In this document: positions 1 to 9,092 of the stretch, one piece after another | Layout of the letters: each line of letters starts with the position of its first letter | How positions within the stretch are numbered: the stretch's first letter is position 1 | Assembly (NCBI RefSeq): GCF_003386195.1 | Contig: NZ_QRDX01000001.1 | Location: forward strand, 744,001 to 808,000 | Direction: 5' to 3' | Length of the DNA stretch: 64,000 bases | Origin: Seonamhaeicola aphaedonensis | Lineage (GTDB): Bacteria > Bacteroidota > Bacteroidia > Flavobacteriales > Flavobacteriaceae | Made by a program: the position numbers and the translations under genes | Notes under the pieces: model-generated | The model's database searches: none | What the model saw: only the letters and a program-made list of their open reading frames with translations | Told to the model about the DNA's origin: nothing

Positions 1-918
1 AAAGCGGTACAAACCTTCACCCATTCCTAATGACAAATGCCATTTTAACCGGGTTTGTTTCCAATGTTCATACCATTCTTTTTGAGTGCCTGGTTTAATA
101 AAAAACTGCATTTCCATTTGTTCAAACTCACGCATTCTAAAGATAAATTGTCTAGCTACAATTTCATTTCTAAACGCTTTACCTGTTTGAGCAATCCCAA
201 AAGGTATCTTTAATCGGCTCGTTTTTTGAACGTTTAAAAAGTTTACAAAAATACCTTGAGCCGTTTCAGGACGTAAATATAAGTCCATAGCACTGTCGGC
301 CGAAGCACCCAGCTTGGTATCAAACATTAAGTTAAACTGCTTAACATCTGTCCAGTTTTTAGAACCTGTTAATGGGTCTGCAATTTCTAATTCTTCAATA
401 AGGGCTTTAACATCGGCTAAATCTTCGTTCTCTAAAGACTTCGCCATACGTGATAACGTCTCGTCAATTTTCTTTTGATACCCTAAAACGCGCCCGTTTG
501 TTGTAATGAATTCTTCTTTATTAAAAGCTTCACCAAAACGCTTCTCTGCCTTGGCTACTTCTTTATCTATTTTAGCTTCAATTTTGGCACAATAATCTTC
601 AATTAAAACATCGGCTCTGTAACGTTTTTTGGAGTCTTTATTATCTATTAAGGGGTCGTTAAAAGCATCAACATGTCCAGACGCCTTCCAAGTAGTTGGA
701 TGCATAAAAATAGCAGCATCAATACCCACTATGTTTTCATGCATTTGCACCATAGCTTTCCACCAATAGTCACGTATGTTTTTCTTTAACTCTGCACCAT
801 TCTGAGCATAGTCATAAACTGCACTTAAACCATCATAAATTTCACTACTTTGAAACACATACCCGTACTCCTTTGCATGCGAAATAACCTTCTTGAATTT
901 ATCGTCTTGATTTGCCAT
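1..918 (-). CDS. glyS: glycine--tRNA ligase, C-terminal part missing (window edge)
   Basis: Charges tRNA-Gly with glycine in the cytoplasm. The 306 codons present start at the ATG at 918 and read open to base 1, so the anticodon-binding C-terminus is outside the window. The N-terminal part has the sequence typical of the single-chain, homodimeric class II GlyRS (not the alpha2beta2 glyQ/glyS type). Class II motif 2 is visible as FRNE followed by RMREFEQMEMQFF near residues 255-280. A -7 box TATTTTTG lies at 931-924 on the minus strand with only 5 nt between it and the ATG, so the mRNA may be nearly leaderless. Divergent from the ComF gene. High confidence in family; the missing end is only a window effect. 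Confidence 0.95.
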   Translation of the reverse strand, partial: MANQDDKFKKVISHAKEYGYVFQSSEIYDGLSAVYDYAQNGAELKKNIRDYWWKAMVQMHENIVGIDAAIFMHPTTWKASGHVDAFNDPLIDNKDSKKRYRADVLIEDYCAKIEAKIDKEVAKAEKRFGEAFNKEEFITTNGRVLGYQKKIDETLSRMAKSLENEDLADVKALIEELEIADPLTGSKNWTDVKQFNLMFDTKLGASADSAMDLYLRPETAQGIFVNFLNVQKTSRLKIPFGIAQTGKAFRNEIVARQFIFRMREFEQMEMQFFIKPGTQKEWYEHWKQTRLKWHLSLGMGEGLYRF

Positions 919-1024
919 AGGTGCAAAAATATAAAACCCCCTGAAACTAAAAGCTTTCTGTTATAAAAATTAAATCAAAATTCATATATTTTCATCTAAG
1001 TTTACCAAATCTATATTATCAAAT

Positions 1025-1705
1025 ATGTTTCAACCTTTAATAAACCTATTTTTTCCAAAAGTATGCTATGCTTGTCTTAATTTTTTAAATGACAATGAGG
1101 ATACTATTTGTGTTAGTTGCAGACATGATTTACCTATTACGAATTTTCATTTTGATAATGACCAGAGCATTAAAAAAGTACTTTATGGACGTGCCAATAT
1201 TGAAAACGGCACTGCGCTTTTTAGGTTTGAAAAGCAAGGGCTTGTTCAAAAACTTCTCCATGGTTTAAAATATAAGGGCTATGAGCCTGTAGGTTTTACT
1301 CTTGGAAATTGGCTTGGAGGTGAATTGAAAGAAATCGCAGCTTATCAAAATATAGATGTGGTTATTCCTGTGCCACTACATAAAAATAAATTACGCAAGC
1401 GTGGGTATAATCAAGTGGCCAAATTTGGGAAACAAATTGCGTTGGCCTTAAATGCTGTCTATACAGACAACGTTCTGGTTAAAATTACCAACACAAAATC
1501 TCAAACAAAAAAAACAAGATTGGCGCGTTGGAAAGATAGTAATGAACTCTTTGCTCTAAAAAATATGAGTTCAATTGAAAACAAACATATTTTATTGGTT
1601 GATGATATTATTACAACAGGTGCAACCATAGAGGCATGTGCTTTGGTATTAAACCAAGCAAACAATATTAAGATTAGTGTTGCTACCATGGCAATAGTAC
1701 CTTAA
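1025..1705 (+). CDS. ComF family phosphoribosyltransferase-like protein
   Basis: Member of the ComF/GntX family, cytoplasmic; the founder acts in DNA uptake in Bacillus, but in most bacteria the role is unproven. Residues 14-32 hold a four-cysteine zinc-finger-like motif (C14, C17, C29, C32). The C-terminal half is a type I phosphoribosyltransferase fold with the PRPP-binding loop LLVDDIITTGAT near residues 190-201. The segment IPVPLHKNKLRKRGYNQ in the middle is typical of the family. Length (226 aa) is normal. It lies divergent from glyS across a 106-bp gap and upstream of the Ig-like lipoprotein gene. The family is secure; whether this organism is naturally competent cannot be told from this gene. 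Confidence 0.9.
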   Translation: MFQPLINLFFPKVCYACLNFLNDNEDTICVSCRHDLPITNFHFDNDQSIKKVLYGRANIENGTALFRFEKQGLVQKLLHGLKYKGYEPVGFTLGNWLGGELKEIAAYQNIDVVIPVPLHKNKLRKRGYNQVAKFGKQIALALNAVYTDNVLVKITNTKSQTKKTRLARWKDSNELFALKNMSSIENKHILLVDDIITTGATIEACALVLNQANNIKISVATMAIVP

Positions 1706-1759
1706 ATTGCTCGTTATATTTCTAAATTTGTGTAGGTTTGTGCAAAACTAAAATTGGCA

Positions 1760-3379
1760 ATGGCTAAAAAGCTTTCAAAATTTATTTCAATACTTTTTTT
1801 ATGTTTTGCACTTGTTAATTGCGCAAACAAAGGTACTCCTGAGGGTGGTCCAAAAGATGAGGACCCACCAGTAATTGTTAAAGAATCTCCCCAAAATTAT
1901 ACTACCAATTTTAATGCTAAAGAAATTGAAATCACTTTTAACGAGTTTGTAAAAATAAAAGACTTGCAAAAACAGCTTATTATTTCTCCTCCCATGGATT
2001 ACAAACCTGAGGTAAAACCTTTAAGTGGAGCAAGTAAGAAGATTACCATTAAAATCATGGATACGTTGCAACCAAATACAACATACGCCTTTAATTTTGG
2101 GAATAGTATTACAGATAACAATGAAGGAAACCCTTATCCATATTACAGATATGTATTTTCTACTGGAAGTTATATAGACTCTTTAACTGTAAATGGAAAT
2201 ATCATAGACGCCTATAACAAAAAACCCGAAACCTTTGTGAATGTGGCTTTATATGAAGTAGATTCTACCTTTACAGATTCTATAATTTATAAAGAGGTCC
2301 CAAAATATATCACCAATACACTAGACAGTTTAACAACTTTTTCTATTGAAAACATAAAAGCTGGTAAGTATATGCTTATGGCTTTGAAAGATAACAACGG
2401 AGATAATAAATTTCAACAAAAAACCGATCAAATAGCTTTTCATGAAACCTTTATTACCGTTCCTACAGATTCGCTATATACCCTAAAATTGTTTCGTGAA
2501 GAATTAGATTTCAAGGCGGTTAAACCCAAAATGGAATCGGGTGAAAAAATAACGTTTGGCTATGAAGGAGACCATAAAAACATGAAGATTGATGTACTAT
2601 CTGAGGTTCCAGAAGATTTTGCCCATAGAATTATTAAAGATGAAACAACGGATACATTATACTATTGGTACAAACCTAAATTAGAGGTTGACTCCTTAGT
2701 TTTTAAAATATCTAATATTGGTTACGAAAAAGAATATACGCCTCGTATGAGACCTCAAGAAAGAGATTCATTGACTTTTAGTGCGGCTAATTCAGGAAAT
2801 GTAGGACTTCAAGAGTCTTTTAAAATTAGGGCTTCCACACCTATAATTTCTTTAGACACCTCAAAGGTCTCCCTTATGGATAAAGATTCAGTCAATGTAG
2901 AATTTAAAACAAAATTTGATACTATAAATAATACCTACGTTTTCGACTTCAAAAAAAGTTATGCAAACAAGTATGATTTCAACATTGAACCTGAAGCTTT
3001 TACTGACTTCTATGAAGATAAAAATATAGACACGCTTCAGTATTCTGTGAGAACCAAAAAAGAAGCCGATTATGGTTTTGTACGTTTAACCCTTGTTGGT
3101 GCTAAGTATCCAGTAATTATACAGCTAACAGACAGTAAAGGTGATGTTAAATATGAAAAATATGCTACTAAACCAGAACAAATTGATTTTCTAGATATAA
3201 ACCCTGGCAAATACGATATTAGAGTAATTCATGACGCTAATGGTAATAAAAAGTATGACACTGGAAGTTATTTAAAGAAGGTACAGCCCGAAAAAGTTAG
3301 TCATTTCATTTTTGATAATGACGAGCAAGTACGTGCTAGCTGGGAACATATTCAAACGCTCAACTTTCTTTCAGAGTAA
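1760..3379 (+). CDS. Ig-like domain lipoprotein (Bacteroidota family)
   Basis: Predicted envelope lipoprotein of 539 aa with unknown function. An in-frame TTG at 1754 exists, but the ATG at 1760 gives a clean signal peptide ending in the lipobox LVNC, with the cysteine near residue 21. The following GGPKDEDPP stretch and residues 35-125 match the bacterial Ig-like (SbsA-type) domain found at the N-terminus of many Bacteroidota lipoproteins; the rest has repeated beta-rich segments, one resembling a carboxypeptidase-like fold near residues 145-215 and one near 440-515. Two overlapping -7 boxes, TAAATTTG (1723-1730) and TAGGTTTG (1733-1740), sit upstream. The 3' end overlaps the convergent amidase gene by 20 bp. 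Confidence 0.82.
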   Translation: MAKKLSKFISILFLCFALVNCANKGTPEGGPKDEDPPVIVKESPQNYTTNFNAKEIEITFNEFVKIKDLQKQLIISPPMDYKPEVKPLSGASKKITIKIMDTLQPNTTYAFNFGNSITDNNEGNPYPYYRYVFSTGSYIDSLTVNGNIIDAYNKKPETFVNVALYEVDSTFTDSIIYKEVPKYITNTLDSLTTFSIENIKAGKYMLMALKDNNGDNKFQQKTDQIAFHETFITVPTDSLYTLKLFREELDFKAVKPKMESGEKITFGYEGDHKNMKIDVLSEVPEDFAHRIIKDETTDTLYYWYKPKLEVDSLVFKISNIGYEKEYTPRMRPQERDSLTFSAANSGNVGLQESFKIRASTPIISLDTSKVSLMDKDSVNVEFKTKFDTINNTYVFDFKKSYANKYDFNIEPEAFTDFYEDKNIDTLQYSVRTKKEADYGFVRLTLVGAKYPVIIQLTDSKGDVKYEKYATKPEQIDFLDINPGKYDIRVIHDANGNKKYDTGSYLKKVQPEKVSHFIFDNDEQVRASWEHIQTLNFLSE

Positions 3380-4145
3380 ACTCATCACGGTCGTCTAAAA
3401 ACTTTAACGTACTGCGGTATTTTTTTATATGTTGCTTTTGTAATATCACTGTTTCAGCTTGCTCCTTGTTCTGTTTTATTGCAGACATTTCTTGCCCTAA
3501 AACGTTATAAACAGCTGAGTGACCTGAATATTCTATATTCAAACCATCTACACCAACTCTGTTAACACCTACACAGTAACTCATGTTTTCTATGGCGCGA
3601 GCTTTCAAAAGAGCCTCCCAAGCTAAAACTCTTGGTTTCGGCCAGTTGGCAACGTAAAGCAAAACATCATAATTGTCGGTATTTCTTGCCCAAACAGGAA
3701 ATCGTAAATCATAACAAACCAAGGGGCAAATCTTCCAACCTTTATAATCTATGATAACCCTTTCATTTCCGCTAGCATAAACCATATCTTCACCAGCTAA
3801 AGTGAAGGTATGCCTTTTATCATAGTAATTTACCTCACCTGAAGGATATGTAAACAATAGTCTGTTATAAAACTTTTGGTTTTCTGAAATCACAATACTT
3901 CCAACAATAGCCGTATCGTAATTGAAGGCCATTTGCTTCATCCATTTTATAGTCTCTCCTTGCATAGTTTCAGCAACACTTTCGGCATTCATAGTAAAAC
4001 CCGTTGTGAACATTTCAGGAAGCACAATCAAGTCGACGTTTTCAGAGATTGAGGCAATTCTTTTCTCAAAATTGATTCTATTTTGTTTAGGGTTCTCCCA
4101 AATCAAATCAGATTGTATTAAGGTTACTTTTAACTGTTGTTGCAT
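3360..4145 (-). CDS. omega-amidase / nitrilase-family amidohydrolase
   Basis: Carbon-nitrogen hydrolase of the nitrilase superfamily, probably an omega-amidase that hydrolyses 2-oxoglutaramate or 2-oxosuccinamate to the oxoacid plus ammonia. The catalytic Glu-Lys-Cys triad is visible: E44 in LPEMF, K110 in YDKRHTF and C144 in VCYDLRFP. Length (261 aa) fits YafV/Nit2-like enzymes. It starts 2 bp downstream of the methionine-type aminotransferase gene, so the two are almost certainly one transcript. Glutamine-using transaminases make 2-oxoglutaramate, which omega-amidase removes, so the pairing makes biochemical sense. The substrate is inferred from family and context. Confidence 0.88.
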   Translation of the reverse strand: MQQQLKVTLIQSDLIWENPKQNRINFEKRIASISENVDLIVLPEMFTTGFTMNAESVAETMQGETIKWMKQMAFNYDTAIVGSIVISENQKFYNRLLFTYPSGEVNYYDKRHTFTLAGEDMVYASGNERVIIDYKGWKICPLVCYDLRFPVWARNTDNYDVLLYVANWPKPRVLAWEALLKARAIENMSYCVGVNRVGVDGLNIEYSGHSAVYNVLGQEMSAIKQNKEQAETVILQKQHIKKYRSTLKFLDDRDEFTLKES

Positions 4146-4147
4146 TT

Positions 4148-5293
4148 TTAAATAGCATTTAAAATATCTGCTGCTCGTTTTAAGGTGTCATCTTTTTTAG
4201 CAAAGCAAAAACGGAGAACTTTGTCATCCAAACCATTAGCATTAAAAACAGAAAGAGGTATGGAAGCTATTTTCTTCTCCATGGTCCATATTTTTGCTAA
4301 ATCTACGTCGTGTTCATCCGTGATTTCAGAATAATCTAGCAATTGAAAATAGGTTCCCTTCGCAGGAGTAAATTTAAACCTAGATTCTTTAATTAAGTCT
4401 AAAAAGTAATCCCGCCTTTCCTGATAGAAATCAGATAACCCTAAATAATGCTCTGGATTTTGCATATAATCTGCAATACCCTTTTGGGTAGGGTGATGAA
4501 TTCCAAACACACTATACTGATGTACCTTCACAAACTCATTCATCAGGTCTTTTGGAGCACAACAATAGCCAAGTCGCCATCCCGTATTATGAAATGTTTT
4601 ACAAAATGAAGCCACCACAAATGTCCTCGATTTTAAATCTGGAAATAAACAAGCGCTTTGGTGTTCCAACTCATCAAAAATCATATGTTCGTAAACCTCA
4701 TCACTTAATATAATGATACTTGTTTCTCTTGTTAACGCTTCTAAATTCTGCATATCTTCTTTAGAAAGTACTGACCCTGTAGGGTTGTGCGGTGAATTAA
4801 TAATAATCATTTTAGTCTTATCATTAATCTTGGTTCCAACGTCATTCCAATTCACCTTAAAATTATTTGTAACTTTTAATTGAACAGGAATTACAGTACC
4901 GCCATTTAGCTCAACCATGGGTTGATAACTATCATAAGCAGGCTGGAAAATAATAACTTCATCGTGCCTATTTATAAACGTTGTAATTATTGTGGATATA
5001 GCCTGAGTAGCTCCTGCCGTTATCGTGATTTCTTTCTCAGGATGATATGTGGTTCCATAAAGTGTGTCAAATTTTTTTGCAATCGTTTCTTTTAGTTCCA
5101 AAAGACCTCGCATAGGTGCATAGTGATTGTAACCTGTATTCATTGCCTTAGTTACAAGATATATTAACTTTTTATCACTTTCAAAATCAGGAAACCCTTG
5201 AGATAAATTAACGGCATTATGCTTTTTAGCTAAAGCACTCATCACCGTAAAAATGGTAGTCCCGACATTTGGTAATTTAGAAATGTACTGCAT
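4148..5293 (-). CDS. methionine-type aminotransferase (PLP, fold type I)
   Basis: Class I/II aminotransferase of 381 aa resembling the E. coli YbdL/methionine aminotransferase group, which converts 4-methylthio-2-oxobutanoate to methionine (last step of methionine salvage) and can use glutamine as donor. The N-terminal signature NLSQGFPDF is at residues 29-37, the PLP-phenol-binding SDEVY at 197-201, the Schiff-base lysine at K232 in SFCKTFHNTGWRLGY, and the carboxylate-binding Arg in VLRFCFAK near the end. Cotranscribed with the omega-amidase; S-adenosylhomocysteinase lies upstream on the same strand beyond a terminator. Substrate preference is by family and neighbourhood; kynurenine aminotransferase activity is an alternative within this family. 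Confidence 0.88.
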   Translation of the reverse strand: MQYISKLPNVGTTIFTVMSALAKKHNAVNLSQGFPDFESDKKLIYLVTKAMNTGYNHYAPMRGLLELKETIAKKFDTLYGTTYHPEKEITITAGATQAISTIITTFINRHDEVIIFQPAYDSYQPMVELNGGTVIPVQLKVTNNFKVNWNDVGTKINDKTKMIIINSPHNPTGSVLSKEDMQNLEALTRETSIIILSDEVYEHMIFDELEHQSACLFPDLKSRTFVVASFCKTFHNTGWRLGYCCAPKDLMNEFVKVHQYSVFGIHHPTQKGIADYMQNPEHYLGLSDFYQERRDYFLDLIKESRFKFTPAKGTYFQLLDYSEITDEHDVDLAKIWTMEKKIASIPLSVFNANGLDDKVLRFCFAKKDDTLKRAADILNAI

Positions 5294-5368
5294 TAAGTAA
5301 AGATAATATTAATCTGAAACACTTAGTACCTTTAATAAATTTTGCTCGTAATAGGTAGGTTCTTCCAT

Positions 5369-5396
5369 AAAAAAACCCAAGCATAATTACTTGGGA
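5369..5396 (-). terminator. intrinsic terminator after ahcY
   Basis: Inverted repeat CCCAAG (5376-5381) and CTTGGG (5390-5395) with an 8-nt loop; read on the minus strand it is followed by a run of T. It lies between the end of the S-adenosylhomocysteinase gene and the start of the aminotransferase gene, so it should separate them into two transcription units or attenuate read-through. Confidence 0.75.
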
Positions 5397-5435
5397 TTTT
5401 TAAATATCTAGAAGTCTATGACTCTAACAGTCTAA

Positions 5436-6752
5436 CTAATATCTGTAATGTTCTGGTTTGAAGGGGCCTTTAACCGTAACACCTATATACTCAGCTTGAT
5501 CTTCTCTAAGTTCTGTTAACTCAACGCCAATTTTTTCTAAGTGCAATTTAGCTACTTTTTCATCTAAGTGCTTTGGCAGCATGTACACTTTATTTTCGTA
5601 TGCTTCAGAATTATTCCAAAGTTCAATTTGCGCTAACGTTTGGTTGGTAAATGAGTTACTCATTACAAAACTAGGGTGACCTGTAGCACAACCTAAGTTT
5701 ACCAGACGTCCTTCGGCTAGAATGATAATATCTTTGCCGTTTAAGGTATATTTATCCACCTGAGGTTTTATTTCAACTTTTGTATTGCCGTAGTTAGCGT
5801 TTAACCAAGCCATATCAATTTCATTGTCAAAATGCCCTATGTTACAAACAATGGTTTTGTCTTTCATGGTTTTGAAATGATTGCCAGTAACAATATCTTT
5901 ATTTCCTGTAGTGGTAATGACAATATCTGCATTACCCACAACTGTCTCTAAACGTTTTACTTCAAAACCATCCATAGCTGCTTGTAAGGCACATATTGGA
6001 TCAATTTCAGTAACAGTTACAATGCTTCCCGCTCCCCTAAATGAAGCCGCTGTTCCTTTACCAACATCACCATAACCACAAACAACCACACGCTTACCAG
6101 CTAACATCACATCAGTGGCTCTACGAATAGCATCTACAGCGCTTTCTTTACATCCGTACTTGTTATCAAATTTAGATTTAGTCACAGAATCATTAACATT
6201 GATGGCAGGCATTGGTAGGGTTCCGTTTTTAACACGCTCGTATAAACGATGAACTCCAGTAGTAGTCTCTTCACTTAAACCTTTAATCCCAGGAACCAAT
6301 TCGGGGTATTTGTCTAAAACCATGTTGGTTAAATCTCCTCCATCATCAAGAATCATATTTAGTGGTTTTCTGTCATCACCAAAAAATAAGGTTTGTTCAA
6401 TACACCAGTCAAATTCTTCCTCGTTCATGTTTTTCCATGCATAAACAGCGGTTCCAGCAGCAGCTATGGCAGCAGCAGCATGATCTTGTGTAGAGAAAAT
6501 GTTACATGAACTCCAAGTTACCTCGGCACCCAAAGCTTGCAGCGTTTCAATTAAAACTGCTGTTTGAATCGTCATGTGTAAACACCCTGCAATACGTGCT
6601 CCTTTTAGTGGTTGAGAATCTTTATATTCTTCGCGTAGGCTCATAAGCCCAGGCATTTCAGCTTCAGCTAATTCAATTTCTTTTCTTCCCCAATCGGCTA
6701 AAGAAATATCTTTAACCTTATTAGGAATGTAAGCAACTGTTTTTGTACTCAT
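5436..6752 (-). CDS. ahcY: adenosylhomocysteinase
   Basis: Hydrolyses S-adenosyl-L-homocysteine to homocysteine and adenosine, clearing the product inhibitor of SAM-dependent methylation. 438 aa from the ATG at 6752. A longer frame reaches 6809, but its first codons read through the minus-strand -7 box TATCTTTG (6794-6787), so the shorter start is right. Key segments: [16 protein letters not shown] near 57-72, DDGGD at 136-140, the [10 protein letters not shown] stretch near 161-170, [12 protein letters not shown] near 186-197, the NAD-binding GYGDVGKG at 226-233, and the invariant C-terminus PEHYRY. Divergent from the phosphopantetheinyl transferase gene. Together with the downstream aminotransferase it forms a methionine-cycle neighbourhood. 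Confidence 0.97.
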   Translation of the reverse strand: MSTKTVAYIPNKVKDISLADWGRKEIELAEAEMPGLMSLREEYKDSQPLKGARIAGCLHMTIQTAVLIETLQALGAEVTWSSCNIFSTQDHAAAAIAAAGTAVYAWKNMNEEEFDWCIEQTLFFGDDRKPLNMILDDGGDLTNMVLDKYPELVPGIKGLSEETTTGVHRLYERVKNGTLPMPAINVNDSVTKSKFDNKYGCKESAVDAIRRATDVMLAGKRVVVCGYGDVGKGTAASFRGAGSIVTVTEIDPICALQAAMDGFEVKRLETVVGNADIVITTTGNKDIVTGNHFKTMKDKTIVCNIGHFDNEIDMAWLNANYGNTKVEIKPQVDKYTLNGKDIIILAEGRLVNLGCATGHPSFVMSNSFTNQTLAQIELWNNSEAYENKVYMLPKHLDEKVAKLHLEKIGVELTELREDQAEYIGVTVKGPFKPEHYRY

Positions 6753-6757
6753 ATTAT

Positions 6758-6794
6758 TATATTTGTGGGTCTTAAATTTTAGACTGCAAAGATA
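6758..6794. promoter_or_regulatory. divergent promoter pair ahcY / PPTase
   Basis: Two exact matches to the Bacteroidota -7 element TAnnTTTG face opposite ways: TATATTTG at 6758-6765 on the plus strand toward the phosphopantetheinyl transferase gene, and TATCTTTG at 6794-6787 on the minus strand toward ahcY. The two predicted transcription starts cross, so the 5' ends of the transcripts should overlap. The -33 elements are weak. Confidence 0.6.
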
Positions 6795-6817
6795 ACCAAT
6801 AACTTTCATAAAAGTAA

Positions 6818-7444
6818 ATGCCTCTTTATAAAACCATTACACCTAATTCACAAACTTGTGTTAAAATCTGGAAGATTTCTGAATCGTATATTGACTTAAT
6901 GAAACCACTGGCTTTAACAAAAGCTAGTTTAGAACGTGTTGAGGATATGAAAAGTGAAATTCACCAACGTGGGTTTTTGAGTGTACGTCATTTACTTAGG
7001 GAGTTTGGATATCAAGACGCCGACTTATATTATGATAATTTTGGTAAACCGCATTTAAAGGATGGTAAACATATTTCCATAACTCATTCTTTTAATTTTT
7101 CGGCTGTTATTGTTAGTGATCTAATTGTGGGAATTGATGTTGAAAAACAACGAGATAAAATCACAATTATTGCTCATAAGTTTATCGATTATGAAAATGA
7201 CTATTTAAATGAAGGTTCACCAGATTACATAAGAAAACTTACTATTCTCTGGTGTATAAAAGAATCATTATACAAACTTTTTTTAACACCGGGGTTAAGT
7301 TTTAAGAACCATTGTTTTGCTATTCCCTTTAATATTGAAGACCAAGAAACCATTGCTTGGATAGATTATAAAAACCAAAAGCACCGTTATAACATCCAAT
7401 TTTTGGAGTTTGAGGGTTTTTCTTGTGCTTATGCTATTGCTTAA
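6818..7444 (+). CDS. 4'-phosphopantetheinyl transferase superfamily protein
   Basis: Transfers the phosphopantetheine arm from coenzyme A to a serine of an acyl or peptidyl carrier protein. The 208-aa protein carries the family metal-binding motif GIDVEKQRD (D107, E109) and the second motif WCIKESLYK (145-153, with the glutamate and lysine of the W/FxxKEA/S-K type). Size and layout fit the Sfp/HetI-like (pseudo-dimeric) subgroup more than the short AcpS type. It ends one base before the next gene starts, so the two are coupled. The carrier protein it serves is not in this window. Confidence 0.9.
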   Translation: MPLYKTITPNSQTCVKIWKISESYIDLMKPLALTKASLERVEDMKSEIHQRGFLSVRHLLREFGYQDADLYYDNFGKPHLKDGKHISITHSFNFSAVIVSDLIVGIDVEKQRDKITIIAHKFIDYENDYLNEGSPDYIRKLTILWCIKESLYKLFLTPGLSFKNHCFAIPFNIEDQETIAWIDYKNQKHRYNIQFLEFEGFSCAYAIA

Positions 7445-8167
7445 ATGAGTGTTTACCAAAATATACAATCATCAATTTTAAAAGGTAAAAATCTGTTAGC
7501 TATATTAATAGACCCTGACAAAGTCTTGCTTCGCAATGTTGTTGGTTTTATGCTGAAGGTAAATCAATCAAAAGCCACCCATATATTTGTTGGCGGAAGT
7601 ACGGTTAACGGCAATGCTACTGATGTTTTGGTGAAAGAAATAAAAAAGCACACAAAACTACCTATTATTATATTCCCGGGTGATGTAAATCAAATAACCG
7701 ATGAAGCTGATGCTCTTTTATTTTTATCCCTCATTTCTGGAAGAAACCCGGAGTACTTAATAGGGAAGCATGTAGACTCTATCCCTAAATTAAGGGAAAC
7801 CCAACTTGAGGTAATCTCAACAGGATATATTTTAATAAATGGTGGAAAACAAACCGCTGTAGAGCGTGAGACAAATACCAAACCTTTGTCTGTAAACAAT
7901 ATTCAAGAGGTAGTAGATACCGCTAAAGCTGGGGAACTTTTAGGAATGAAACTCATTTATTTAGAAGCGGGTAGTGGAGCGGTCAATTCAGCTTCAAATG
8001 ATATTATAAAGGCGCTAAAAAAGGAATTAAACATACCACTTATTGTAGGAGGAGGTATAAGAACTGTTCAACAAATTAAGAACACTTACGAAAATGGTGC
8101 CGATATGGTAGTTATTGGAACTGTATTGGAAGAAGATGAATTATTTTTTGACGAATTAAGGAAGTAA
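7445..8167 (+). CDS. geranylgeranylglyceryl/heptaprenylglyceryl phosphate synthase family enzyme
   Basis: Joins a polyprenyl diphosphate to sn-glycerol-1-phosphate, making an ether bond; best known from archaeal lipids, with group II homologues in Flavobacteria. The 240-aa TIM barrel shows LIDPDK at residues 21-26, VGGSTVNG near 49-56, a phosphate-contacting EAGSGA near 179-184, VGGGIRT near 201-207 and the final ADMVVIGT strand. The length fits the group II enzymes. It abuts the transferase gene with no gap. Prenyl-chain length and the fate of the product are not visible from sequence, and no glycerol-1-phosphate dehydrogenase is present here. Confidence 0.9.
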   Translation: MSVYQNIQSSILKGKNLLAILIDPDKVLLRNVVGFMLKVNQSKATHIFVGGSTVNGNATDVLVKEIKKHTKLPIIIFPGDVNQITDEADALLFLSLISGRNPEYLIGKHVDSIPKLRETQLEVISTGYILINGGKQTAVERETNTKPLSVNNIQEVVDTAKAGELLGMKLIYLEAGSGAVNSASNDIIKALKKELNIPLIVGGGIRTVQQIKNTYENGADMVVIGTVLEEDELFFDELRK

Positions 8168-8169
8168 CT

Positions 8170-8200
8170 TGTCATTCTAAACTTGATTCAGCATCTTAAG
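8170..8200. repeat. interspersed intergenic repeat (fragment)
   Basis: A stretch beginning TTGTCATTCTAAACTTGATT and ending in CAGCATCTT. It closely matches, in opposite orientation, the segment at about 30970-30998 (GATTCTGAAATGAATTCAGA then ATGACAA). This is a dispersed GTCATTCTGAA-type intergenic repeat. It sits in the only gap of the 7445-9640 gene chain. Confidence 0.5.
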
Positions 8201-8215
8201 ATTTAATTAAAAACT

Positions 8216-8476
8216 ATGAAAATATCAGTAGAATTGACATTAACACCTTTGCAGGATGACTTTGAACCTGCTATCATTCATTTTATAAAAAAACTAAGAG
8301 TCTCCAATTTAAAGGTCATAGAAAACCCTTTAAGTACACAAGTATATGGTGATTATGATAAAGTGATGGAGGTTTTAAAAACTGAGATTAAAGAGGCTTT
8401 TGAACTTATAGATAAAGGCTTACTATATATGAAGATTGTAAAATCTGATAGATACGATTATGAACCCCATTTTTGA
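8216..8476 (+). CDS. thiamine-binding-like protein (MTH1187/YkoF type)
   Basis: Small cytoplasmic protein (86 aa) resembling the MTH1187/YkoF-type thiamine-binding domain: an opening beta strand ISVELTLTP, a central helix, then a VYGDYDKVMEVLKTEI segment like the family's GDxDxVxxxIxxA core. Members bind thiamine or its hydroxymethylpyrimidine precursor. It overlaps the PnuC-type transporter gene by 17 bp. A TPP riboswitch and its TonB receptor lie three kilobases downstream on the same strand, which supports a thiamine link. The sequence is short and the family match is by pattern, so moderate confidence. Confidence 0.65.
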   Translation: MKISVELTLTPLQDDFEPAIIHFIKKLRVSNLKVIENPLSTQVYGDYDKVMEVLKTEIKEAFELIDKGLLYMKIVKSDRYDYEPHF

Positions 8477-9092
8477 TTTTTTATTTGAACCCTATAGATA
8501 TAGAGAAACATATCTAGTTATTCTTGAAGCCATAGCTTTTGTTTTTGGAATTGCCAGTGTAGTATATGCCAAAAAAGAGAATATTTTGGTATATCCAACA
8601 GGTTTGTTGGCTACTGTTATTACTGTTTATATTTTTTTTAAGGATGAATTAATGGGTGATATGATGATTAATTTCTATTACTCTGTAATGAGTATTTATG
8701 GGTGGTGGAATTGGTCTAGAAAAAAAGAAAATACCTATGTTGTTCCTATTTCAAGGACTAACAAAAAAGAGAAACTAATTGGTTTTGGTATGTTTTTTTT
8801 AACTGTATTTGTTACCTATGGTGTTTACAAATGCTATGGTACAAACATAGAAACATCAAATTATATAGACATATTTACTTCGGGAATATTTTTTACCGCC
8901 ATGTGGTATATGGCCAATAAGAAAATTGAGAATTGGACCCTTTGGATATTTGCCGATATCATTACAGTACCATTATATGCCTACAGAGGCTGGGGCATGT
9001 TGTCTCTGCAATATTTAATCTTCACTATATTAGCAATTCAAGGATATTTTGCATGGAAAAAAACCTTAAACAACAACCAGCAGACTGTGTAA
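8460..9092 (+). CDS. PnuC-type vitamin transporter (PnuC or PnuT)
   Basis: Integral inner-membrane protein of 210 aa with about seven hydrophobic segments, of the PnuC/SemiSWEET-like fold. PnuC imports nicotinamide riboside, PnuT imports thiamine; both depend on a cytoplasmic kinase to trap the substrate. The early segment AIAFVFGIASVVYAKKENIL, the middle YGWWNW motif and the late ITVPLYAYRGW are typical of the family. It overlaps the thiamine-binding-like gene upstream and a NadR-like kinase gene downstream. The kinase points to nicotinamide riboside and the other neighbours to thiamine, so the substrate is left open. Confidence 0.85.
   Translation: MNPIFDFLFEPYRYRETYLVILEAIAFVFGIASVVYAKKENILVYPTGLLATVITVYIFFKDELMGDMMINFYYSVMSIYGWWNWSRKKENTYVVPISRTNKKEKLIGFGMFFLTVFVTYGVYKCYGTNIETSNYIDIFTSGIFFTAMWYMANKKIENWTLWIFADIITVPLYAYRGWGMLSLQYLIFTILAIQGYFAWKKTLNNNQQTV

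Noticed and set aside
6753-6809. N-terminal extension of S-adenosylhomocysteinase
   Set aside because: The extra codons read through the promoter TATCTTTG and do not resemble the family; the start at 6752 does.
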